Origin: Agapanthus africanus
Lineage: Eukaryota > Streptophyta > Magnoliopsida > Asparagales > Amaryllidaceae
Assembly (NCBI GenBank): GCA_030015575.1
Contig: JASDDO010000026.1
Span: 456,483,096 to 456,547,095 of the forward strand
DNA length: 64,000 bases
Direction of reading: 5' to 3'
The translations under genes and the position numbers were made by a program. Positions within the stretch are counted from its first letter, which is position 1, and each line of letters opens with the position of its first letter. This document shows positions 21,001 through 31,364 of the stretch, piece by piece. Below the pieces are notes generated by a model that saw nothing but the letters and a program-made list of their open reading frames with translations, ran no database searches and had not been told where the DNA came from.

Positions 21001-24000
21001 ATCTACCCCCCTTAAAGAAATTCGGTCCCCGAGTTTAAATTTAAACCCCCAAATACTAAAATATTTCTATAAAATTCCAAGTCATCGGGGCTCCGAAATC
21101 AGCAATACATATAACGTATCCTAGCGCAATGCAAGCGCATGAGCACTGAGCAGATACCTCAAAGCAACACTCCATCAAGTATCCCGCAATCATCGGAGTC
21201 ATGGTAAAGACACAAATGTCAAACCCAATACAAAACCAATATGATATAGATCAGAACTATACATGTAGACATCCAATCTAAATATGTAAATAGCTGATGT
21301 AAATACATGCCAAATCTTTTTAAGTCGCTGTGCGATGCGCGTAACACTGCACAGTGGCGGACGTTTTTCATAAGAAAATAACTATATACGTATATATATA
21401 TATCCTTTGTTTAATAGGTACGTTCTGCCTTTTTGAAAACAATTTAGAAGGGTTTCCTTCTTTTTAAATGTTTCGTGTCATATCGGACACGTAGGTATAT
21501 ATATATCGAGACCATAGCTCGCTCTTTGGAAATCCCTTCGAACTATCAATGCATGCAAAATATATCCAGGTACTGTCCTCTGACTAGTCCTGCTCAGTAT
21601 GAAAACAAATATCCAATATCATAAAAATGTACTGCTCCAAAAGGAATAAATCCCAAAAATGCACATAACACCACCCTGTGTGTCTGGTGCGCACGGAAAT
21701 CAAAATCCATATATGTGCCATACAGGTGCACAAAACAACATCTAGGTGCAACGGGTGTGTACGAAGCATCTGTCATAGGCAACGTGTGTGCCTGACAGCC
21801 AAAATCCGGTGCATCTGACATGCACGAAGAATCTCGATTTAGTGCATCGGGTGTGTACCAAAATCGTATCTCAAAACATGCGCCCAACATGCGCGAAAAT
21901 CCAAATCAATGCATCCATCGTGCACGAATGAAATCTAAACCCTGTGCACTCCACATGCACGGAATCACAAAATCCAATAACAAACGTCGAACATGCGTAA
22001 GTCCAATCAAAAGCACGAAGTGCAAAAATCATAAATATCAGGGTCAAAATCGACGATATATAATGCGGCCCAATCAAGATCAAGTGTACCGCGATGGAAA
22101 TGTCACAACCGTGTGCATCAGCGTGCACAAATCAAATCAAAACACTAAAAGTTCATGAAAACTACGCTGGAAGCGTAGATCAAATCACCAGCATAAAATA
22201 GGCATGAAATCATAAGCAATACCTCAAGAATAATAACTCTGCACAAAATATGAATACCCAGTAAGTGCAACCATGGTGCAAGAAAACAAATACCATGAAC
22301 TCAGTCATCAAGACTAAATCATGCAGACAGAACGCCCAAAATACCGAAATCCAAGATGACGGATACGTGATAATCAAATCACAAAATCACAAATCATAAA
22401 TCATAAATCATAAATACCGTCGTCGGTATATCGTCCTTCTTCATGGTCGAGAAGGTACCGGTACATCCGATGCTAGCGGCGCAAGATATCTACTTGCCTC
22501 TTGCTCGCGGCTGGCTTCCTTTGCCTCTGGTTCCTGATCTTTCCTGTAGATTACCAATCTCGCAATCCATCGGCTCATCGGCCCGGTCAGGTGTGCTGAC
22601 AGGAACGATCCCGTTCTGGCACTTTTCAAGTCATCACTCGGTCAATCCTCAAGACCGCTCGTAACGCAGCACATCTCTGGCACCGACCTCGGGTCCTCTG
22701 AATGCACATCACGCATCTGCTCCTGGTGCAAATCTTATTGCAGCAGTGTATTGGAAGGAATCCCTGCTCAAGGTCTCTTCTGATTTTGCCTAGGCCAAAC
22801 TGTACAGGGCTGGTACTCTGGCATAATCTTTTCTCGCTCTCTGGACATCTGCGTCCTTAGTACAACATCTCCTCGGAAGTTGGTCGCATCCCTGCGCCCC
22901 TGTATGCATATCCGAGCTTTAATCTTAACGGGGTGTAGTAACAGCTCGTCTGCATCTCGCACGAACTTCTTGTCCCGCTTGTCTGTATCATCGACCATTT
23001 CGATATCGTGTCTCTATCTGCGCACTGCAATTTCCTCGGCTACGGTCCCTCCGAAGTCTCTAACACGGACTCAAAATCACGAACTCGGTATCTTTGTCAC
23101 TCAGTAGGAGATATCTAGCTGATCACGTCCTCAGCGTACGTATCGCATCTCTGATGTCAGCGGAGTGGAACGTCATCTCGTCGAAATCTCATGCGAACTC
23201 ATTACTCCACTCTGCTTCAATGTCGACTGATTCGGACTCATCTCATCGTGGCTACACAGACTGCGCTCCAACGGCTATGCTCGTATCTGGAGTCTCCCAA
23301 GCAGTGTCCCATCACACGATATCCGAAAGATGTCGAACCATCCGATCGACTCGTCAGAACCTCACAATCCCCCAAGAGCTCAACATCTCGGGTACAGTTT
23401 AATAGTATCGAGTACATACCACAGCATCGGTGGTCCAGCCGTAGAAGGGCAAACCCAAGCCTCACAAATGGCGCCGCGGAACTGCCGCAAACCCTAAGGT
23501 TCAAAGGCTTTCACACGGTCATTATGTCGAGTTAGGGTTTCATTCCTCTAGAGGGTCCATAGAATCGCTTGCATGTCTTTCCGAATACTTTAAACTTGGA
23601 AAATAGGTTCCTGACATTCGATCGTCTCAATCGACTCCTAACGAATCTGCGTGAAGTCGCCTCTAGCTGGAATCAATCTATCTGATGACCTCGCATCGGG
23701 GTAAGCGAACGAACCATATGTCCTAGTCATTAGTCCTCGGTGACTAGCGACTCACTATCATATCTCTAAGAATATGCTCATGCTGCAGTAGCTCCAATCA
23801 TATGGGCGATATCTCATCATTAGCAGCAACGACTGGCTTATTCGTCTATACGCTAAACAGCGCCTCAATCACCCTGGATAAGCGATAATATCAACGGTCA
23901 TCACATCTTGGCTGGCCTCTATCAGTGGCTCAATCCTCTGGTGCCGATCGGCACATCCGGAAATCTCGTAAAAGCGATCAATCCAACGCTCATGTCGCGA

Positions 24001-24460
24001 AAACACAAAAAGACGACTCCTCAATATGCAATCGTATGTCTCAGGAATCACGCCCTGGTCAGTCCTCGTCCACGACGAGCTCATGCTGACGCAACTCGAG
24101 CCGTAGCTCACTCTGCCCGTGCAATCGCGGCAGCAAAACCATCACCAGAATCGATGAGGATAGATCATAGGAAGGAATATAATACGGTGCAAGAAAATGT
24201 ACAACCTAAGGTTTCTTAAGCGGAGTGGCGTGTCGTAAGTATGCCGTGGAACATACCCACGGTACGTCACTCTACTTTAGTCACCTATTCCATCAACCAA
24301 GGGTCATCCTACACGGCGAAAGTTTGGGTCTAATACCCCCTCGACTAAGTCTATGTTCCGTAAGGTCAAGCCTAAGTTCCGTATATAGATAACACCCTAG
24401 GCTCCACATAGTCAAACTTAGAATCGAACCAAGGTCAACCTAGTGCTCTAATACCAACTT
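21001..24460 (-). other. Non-coding interior of element G
   Basis: 3.46 kb between purine tract and primer site. 21680-22040 is an array of hairpin-bearing units (separate entry); 22430-24220 is less AT-rich, with only short frames. I see no catalytic motif of protease, RT, RNase H or integrase. Confidence 0.65.
21680..22040 (-). repeat. Degenerate tandem array of small palindromes, period about 30-40 bp
   Basis: About ten units each carry a short inverted repeat, such as GTGCATCTGACATGCAC, TGCGCCCAACATGCGC and GTGCACTCCACATGCAC, often followed by GAA and an A-rich spacer. Stem letters vary while pairing is mostly kept. Confidence 0.6.
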
Positions 24461-27400
24461 TGTCACGACCCGAAAGAGCACGTGACTGGCCCTTGAACCA
24501 TATGAAGTCTATAGGACCCCATCTGACCCAAGTAAGCCAAAAGCCCAGAAATCTAAAACCATTTAAAGAGTAAATGAGGAAAACTGGTTTTAAGAAGTAA
24601 GGAAATCATGTTTCAAAAATCAAAGTTTTTAAATAACTAAGCCGAATATGTATTTTTAAAATGTGTAACCTTTCCTGAAAATTTCGGCAGAGTTTCCTTT
24701 GTAAAAACTGGCCCCGAACGGGGTACAACAAGAATAATATGTGTGAAATGATAAAAGGCATCCCCAAGCGGGAGCTAGCTCTTCGACAATCGACGGTCAC
24801 AACCATGCAAGCAATAATAATAATAATATACAACGCCAAAGGGCGAGGATCAAAACCCAAAAAGAAACTCAAACAGCCAGAAAACCGTAATACTACAAGC
24901 GCGACTCTAAGGTCGAAATAATACAACACTGTTCTCTAAGTCTGAAACAATATACAAGTTTTGGTTGATGGAATTCTAGATACAATGAATAATACATGAA
25001 CAATGGCGGTTCTGATACAAAAGAACCTACCTACCCAAGCAAGTCACCCATAAGGAAGCAGTGTGCCAGAAATGCCGCTATGGAATCCGTACGGCAACAC
25101 CTGCAAGAACTGTGGCACAACGGGGGTGAGTTGCCCACTCGTGAATAGAAAATATCTACAGGCAGAGATCGAATGCATGACCCATCCTAGGTCAATACGA
25201 TCAGATATAAATAAACCTCAATATGAATAAAGCTGAAGCATGCTAAACTGGTAATGTAATCTCTATACATGAGTGTAGTGCCAATTGCTCGTGCTAGTGC
25301 CTCAGGTAATAGCATAACATAAATGTGAGGTACAATCAATGAAATCAATCTGCAAGTACGTGGATCCCGTCCACTCGTCACCCAACGACAATAGCCATCA
25401 TGCATGTAAATATCATCAGCATATGCATGGAAATATGAGGATATAAACCACCTGTGTCCCTCGCAACACGTCAAAATCATGGAACCGGAGTGCCTAGCAT
25501 CGGCACTCGAAAACATCATGAAAACTGTGCCCAGCATCGGCACGTAAATCCTCATATATCGGGCTCCGTCAGTCCGGATCGGCCCACGGGCTCTGTCTGC
25601 GGTATCGGCCCTCGGCCCCGGCAGTACGCCCATATCCATCTATCGACTCTGGTCAGTATCCTCCGGATAACCGCCAGGTCCAACCAATCACCGGTAGGTA
25701 CTCGCCACCCTGCCAGGCTCATCGTCTACTCCACGAAAAACATTTCTTGCCCCGAGGAACCATACCGGGTCCACCATGTACCCGCAATCGACCTCATCCG
25801 CCTCCTCGAATCGGGTTTCACATGTCGCTCTCAGCACCGAGAAAACACATGGTGGACGCACTGAAATATCATATCAAGAGTAACCGGGTTTTAAAACAAT
25901 TCCATATTCTCTTTTTGAAACACCCACGGTTCCCAAAAACCAGAAATATCATGGAAACAACATATCTCAATGCGTATAATCAGAAAGCATGACGTATGCG
26001 ACATGTAAAGAAATGTAAGCAACATACACTGAATGCAACAGTACTACAGTCTAGTGACATGGCAATTATCGATGATGAAGTGTGTGAGCCGGCAACCAAG
26101 TGTACGTGGAACATACGCATCATCGATAATTGTGCTGGTGTCCTAGCAGCATGACTGAAATATATCAACAATATAAGCGATGCAATGCAAACAGCATGAA
26201 TATGCGGAATCGAATAATCAACGCAACAGTAAAGAACCTGCTTCAATGGATATATCCTGCAACCTTGCCTTTTGAAATAAGACGAATCAGGGCTTTTGGT
26301 AAAATACGGGCTACGGTGTTTTAAGAAAAGATGCGTCATTTGAAAATATCCGTATAAACCCTTTTTTCCTATCTTTAAAATACCCCCGATTCGTTAGTTT
26401 TGAAATAGGTATGACTCGGGTCCAGTGTAACGCCTACTATGTGAACTACGGACCCAACAATCAAGTCAATCGGGAGGGGTATGGAAGCCACCTAAATCTG
26501 AGTCGATATACACACACATATATATATAGTCGGTGATCTCGCCTCAATAGTATCACGTACGATACAGTATATCATATAACGTCCTCGAGTCATGAGTGCG
26601 GATCTAACATCAATATAAAGCTCGTACGGTAAATCGTCGTACGGCATCCCAATAGCTGGGTACGGGTCAATATCACATTCATCTCACCACATATCAGGTA
26701 TCACTACCATCATATCACATCTCAAATACGAACTCCGTCATATCGCCGAATCTCACGGCCTCAATCAAACCTCATCGACTCATCTCAATCCTACGTATCA
26801 TCCTCAATCCCGTATATGAACACATAGTCCCATACCCATGTGTAGATATACACACCTCCATATGCGCACAGATAAATGAAAGAATGCATGCAAGTATATG
26901 TGTATGTGTATGTGTGCAACCCCTACTCTAGGGTTTCGCACTATACTAAACCAATACATCCTTATCACCAATAATACCATTATTACAATTAATAATCCTA
27001 ACAACACATAATAAATATATGTGTGTAAACGTATTCGTATACATCACCACGGACTGCGGGGGTGCTATATGCCATCCACCCGACTTCTTCCCGTAGATAT
27101 AAATCTACTCACCTTGCTTCTCGTGTGCCAATGCCGATATCGCTATCTTCATCTTCTTTGCCTCAACATCACGTAGGGTACCTACAAGTATATCACAACG
27201 CTAAAGCATATGAAAATCACATCGGAAACCAAAATAGCACACACTACTCACATAGGTAAAAACCTATCGTCTCGCATGTAAACACGATCAATATCCACTT
27301 GTCGTTGACGTCCAAACGCCACCCGACAGAAACGAATTACCAAATACCAAAATCCATGCTAAAACAAGTCGTAAACCATGCACCAACATAGGAAAATCAA

Positions 27401-28578
27401 CCCAGATTTTACCCTAGATGGAATCAGTCAAAACTAAACATACCCAGGGTCAAGAATAGAGGAAATAGGGCCATGTACAAAAATCGAGGTAATTCCCTCC
27501 TGCTCTGGCCGCAATTTGCTGCCAGAAGGAATTAATTGGCGGCCTCACTTTGGGGTTGGGGGCTAGGGTTTGGTGTGGTGGTTCCATGGTGCCTGCACGT
27601 CTCACTGTCAACTCAGTTTTATTTTTGGGGTCTCGGGGTGATAGCAGATTCCTAAATACGATCACAGATTCACAGTTTTCCCCCGACATCGTCTCATAAA
27701 TCCGTATTCTGTGTTCTAGTCTCTAGTTTGATCCAATAACACATCACCACAGGGGTTCTAAGGTCACAACAAGCCTCAATTTCACTTTGATTTTAGGTCT
27801 AACCCTAAACCCTAACTAGAATTCTCAAAAGTCCTCAAAACGACACCATATCGACATGAAACTAGAATTGATGCACAAGAAATGAATTACTACCCTAATA
27901 GGTCCAGAATTTACCTCCTTTGGCAACTCAAGAAAATTCTTGAGTTGCTCAAAGTTCTCCAAATCCAATCTTGCTAGGTTCAATGTGTAGCTAGTGAGCT
28001 CGGGAACATCTTTTGTGAAATGGGAATGGGGTTTTGGCTTTGTTTTCATGGTGGATCTAGGGTTTCATGAAGAGGGAGAGAGAGGGAAAGGGAGCAGCAG
28101 CAGCAACAAAGGGGAGGGAGAGGAGAGAGAATAAGAAGGGGAAAATGATGGGGAGTGGTTCACAAAGTGAGGGTTGACTTGGTCTCTTTCTTTCTCATCA
28201 TCATACTTTTCCCTTTTCTTTTTCTTTTCCTTCTCACTCCAATAGTGAACCCAAAAGAACAACCAAGGCAAAAGAAATGTAACACAAGTGTAACAAGTGT
28301 GGAAAATGATATGTGCACATTTTTGCACAAAAAAGCTAAAAATCCAATTAGCGATTTTTAATCGCGATTAACACTAAATTAGCATATAACTAATCTTAAA
28401 AACTTTAAAATGGCATAATTCCATAAAATACCCTATTTTTAGAATTTTCCATAATTTTCCAAAAATTTTCTCCATTTATTTGTATTTAATTATACCGGAA
28501 TATTAAAATATTCATTAAAATAATATTAAATTATAAAAATTCCCGAAAATAATATTTTATTATTTTGGAAACGTTACA
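24461..28578 (-). repeat. 5' LTR of G, 4118 bp
   Basis: It is bounded by TGTAACG at 28578 and GTGACA at 24461. It contains a perfect 15-bp inverted repeat (26063-26077 with 26118-26132, CAATTATCGATGATG) and smaller hairpins near 25490-25545 (GTGCC..GGCAC twice). No coding region is recognised. Confidence 0.8.
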
Positions 28579-29323
28579 CTAAACCCTAATGAGAATAAGA
28601 AATATGATTAATAATAATATTAATTAAGTATTATTGTGCCATGGTTGGGTTGAAAGTATGACTTTGTTGACCGGTTGACTAGTTTGGACTTGTTGACCAT
28701 CATCATTGCATGGCTATCATTTCATGGCTATGACTTTTGGCTTGCTTGTTGTTCTTTACAACATGAGTGCATGAAGTGATAATGCCATTGACATGAACCA
28801 TCACAAAATACTTTAATTATTATTATTATGATGATTATTTTCCTTTTGAGAGCATGGTTGTAAAAGTCTTGCTCATTCCATCATATTCATTCTCTCGCAT
28901 CCAAGCTCTCTCCTCTTCCTCTAGCTCAAGGCAAAAATCTTTCATGTGTTGAGAACCATTTGCCTTAGAGATAAAACCCTAAAACACTTCTCTACTCATC
29001 CTAAGGTCCAAGGTCTAGCAAGCCAAGGATTTTAGTCTCCTCTAGATTGAGGTTGGAGCCAAAGGTAGAAGCTTTCGGGTGGATCCATCTTCGGTACAAG
29101 GAGACGACGAGGTGAGGGCGATCCGACCACCACAAGGAGTCGAAGAGAAGGAGTTCAAGTTTAGGTATAACCCCTAACATAGTAGCTAAACTCTTAGCTA
29201 GGTTGTTAGATAGTTTGTTTAGCAAAGATCCGTCTTTTGAGTCCATGTTACCTCCACCGAAAAAATCGTTTTTCACCATTTCCGCAACCCCAAAGAACCG
29301 GGGACGAGTAACGTGGACTTACA
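28579..29323 (+). repeat. 5' LTR of copia C, end part
   Basis: It matches 48490-49266 of the 3' LTR and ends GTGGACTTACA one base before the primer site. Confidence 0.92.
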
Positions 29324-29324
29324 G

Positions 29325-29337
29325 TGGTATCAAAGCC
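29325..29337 (+). promoter_or_regulatory. Primer binding site of copia C
   Basis: TGGTATCAAAGCC is the initiator-Met primer site with one change, after LTR end CTTACA and one G. Confidence 0.9.
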
Positions 29338-29531
29338 TAGCTAAACACTATCTAACATGTTAGCAAAGTAACTAGAAGTTCGATCGGAGAAAAAATCACG
29401 AAACATGCCCGAAATATCAACTTTCTGCCGATTTTTATTTCTGTTCAAAAAATAATAAATCATGTACTAAAAATCGGCTCAGGGTTTTTAAAGAACAAGC
29501 AAGAAAAATGGTCCACTAACTCGGTCAAAGC

Positions 29532-29577
29532 GCCGCGGAACCGCGGCAGGAGCGTGCTCCCGCCGCGGATCCGCGGC
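29532..29577 (+). repeat. GC-rich double-palindrome hairpin, copia C leader
   Basis: Arms 29532-29553 and 29556-29577 (22 bp, two mismatches) around the loop GT. Each arm itself contains the near-palindrome CCGCGGAACCGCGG or CCGCGGATCCGCGG. The same design is seen in the gypsy elements. Confidence 0.85.
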
Positions 29578-30345
29578 CGAGTTGACTCGGTCGTGGGAAA
29601 TATTTCCTGCAGTGTGTTCAGTGGGGTGTTTTGGGATTTTTACAATATGTTTTTTCTGCCCAGATTTTCCAGAAAGCAAAATTTGTTTTTGGGGTTTAAA
29701 AATCCGTATTTTGATCGAACTTCTAAAGACTTTAGCTAACGGGTTTATATCTGTGATGTGATATATGTATTGAACGTCCACTAATCGCTATACGTCGATT
29801 AGTGGGGGTTATACATATCTGTGATCTGTAATGTTGATGGTATGTGTATATGAATTCATTGGATTGTCGCGGATGAATTGCCAGGGGGTTGTGAGATGAG
29901 AGTTTTCTTTATCTTTCAATTCATCTAATTTGTAATTGATGTAATATTATTTATTTGGCTGCACATCTGGGATGAGGTTGTAGCCGCCATTGTATAATTT
30001 CTTTTACTGAATTTGCTCCTAGGATAGACCCAAGGAGGGGTGCACAAACTACCGGGTACCTCGAAGTGCCGAGTGGCCTACTCACGTTGTTGAGGGAGGT
30101 TGCTTCATTTCGGGTATTTGGCGGGTAGTTTGCCGCACCCGAAGGGGTCTAGGGTGGGGTATTGGCTATTCACCGCGACCGTGTAATCCGCCTTTCGTTA
30201 CAGGCTTGTACGAAATGCGGATTCCTAGTATATCCAATGTGTTCATCTGTGATCTGGAATGGCTATCATTGCATCTGACGAATGTATATATCTATATATG
30301 ATATCTATTTAGGCGTTGCTTATGTTTTGCATCCACGCTAGTCCA

Positions 30346-30393
30346 GCCCCCGCTCAGTCATTAGTTAAGTAACCTAACGGGTAATGACGGGGC
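30346..30393 (+). other. Conserved leader stem-loop, copia C
   Basis: Pairings GCCCC/GGGGC and GTCATTA/TAATGAC enclose GTTAAGTAACCTAACGG. The outer pair differs from A by a compensatory T-A to C-G change. Confidence 0.65.
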
Positions 30394-30705
30394 CCCGTGG
30401 TGAATGTGAATGGCATAAGCGTACGTCATATTTTCGTTGTTTTCTGCAATGGTAGGATTAAATGATGGGACGCATTAAAATTAATGCAAGAAAATAAACC
30501 AAAGTTAAAGTCGTTGGAACAATTTCAAAACCACTCGGTTTCTTTTCAAAAACAACTTTTAAACGTGGAGCTTAAGCCACTCCTTTTAAAAGCTATCAAG
30601 GTTCCATCGATTATATCAAGTTCACTACGTTCACGGTTTCGCCAAAACCATTCGTAGCCCTCCGTCATTTCCGTTAAATATTCATTAGTATTCAAGCTAT
30701 GTATT

Positions 30706-30897
30706 TTGACCTTCGCCAAGGCATAGTGATTGATAGCTGCTGAATATTTATCTGTAGCATAGATAGATGCGTTGGTTTGGGACAGTCGTACTACTATTTT
30801 GGCCTTCGTCAAGAGTATGTACGGGTGGGTTCAAATTAACCTGGATAATGACGGGTAGAACTTGACATGTGACTTATGATATGTTGGCCTTCGTCAA
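30706..30897 (+). repeat. Three leader mini-hairpins of copia C
   Basis: TTGACCTTCGCCAA once and TTGGCCTTCGTCAA twice, spaced 93 and 85 bp. Five-base stems with four-base loops. Confidence 0.75.
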
Positions 30898-31364
30898 AGT
30901 CATAAGAGCATGGGGCAAAAATCCACATCGAGAGTTTCTAAAGAAACTGAAACTTGCTAGCGCTGCATACCATTTGGAGTGTGATGATATTGGTAGGATT
31001 CCTTCAGTTTTATCACACGATGATATTTGGATCCCGATCCTACTGTGAGTATATGCTACTCCTCGGGAACTTTCTCACTTAACGATCAATGCTATAAGCC
31101 AAGTAGGTGTCTAGAAAGGTGTTAGCGGGGCTACGCCCCCAGGAAAAAGAGGTTATTTAAATAAGGAATTTCGCGAAAGCGTTGGAAAACCTCCCTCGAA
31201 GTACCGACACTGGCCTGGCTGAACGGTTAAGCAAGTATTGTACGGTGAGATTGATCCCGACTAATTCTTCCTTTTTGGTTTGAGGAGGGATTCGAGAAAC
31301 AGTGGGAGCCATCCTGTTTAGATAAATTAAAAACCAATCTAAACTTGCAAGAGTATCTTGCTGA

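Larger units (their letters stand above)
19645..28578 (-). mobile_element. Large non-coding LTR retrotransposon G (LARD-like)
   Basis: Read on the minus strand: 5' LTR 28578 to 24461 (4118 bp, TGTAACGTTTCC to GTCGTGACA), a primer-like TGGTATTAGAGC at 24456-24445, a 3.46-kb interior, a purine tract (AAGGGGGGTAGAT) at 21013-21001, and a 3' LTR from 21000 truncated at 19645. No RT, integrase or other pol motif is visible, so it would need enzymes supplied by others. Very long LTRs with a non-coding interior define the LARD class. The truncated LTR end coincides with the loss of 1138 bp of C's LTR, which points to one deletion spanning the junction. Confidence 0.78.
29338..31364 (+). other. Untranslated leader of copia C
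   Basis: About 2 kb, with the GC-rich double palindrome (29532-29577), conserved blocks (AGGATAGACCCAA at about 30021; GCGGATTCCTAGTATATCC at about 30218), the stem-loop 30346-30393 and three mini-hairpins (30706-30719, 30799-30812, 30884-30897). It ends in the pyrimidine-rich acceptor-like site. No coding frame is supported. Confidence 0.75.

Noticed and set aside
23869..24111. Minus-strand frame with faint resemblance to a gypsy gag (WIDRFYEISGC)
   Set aside because: The similarity is short, no neighbouring gag or pol motifs follow, and it could be chance. Not annotated as a gene.
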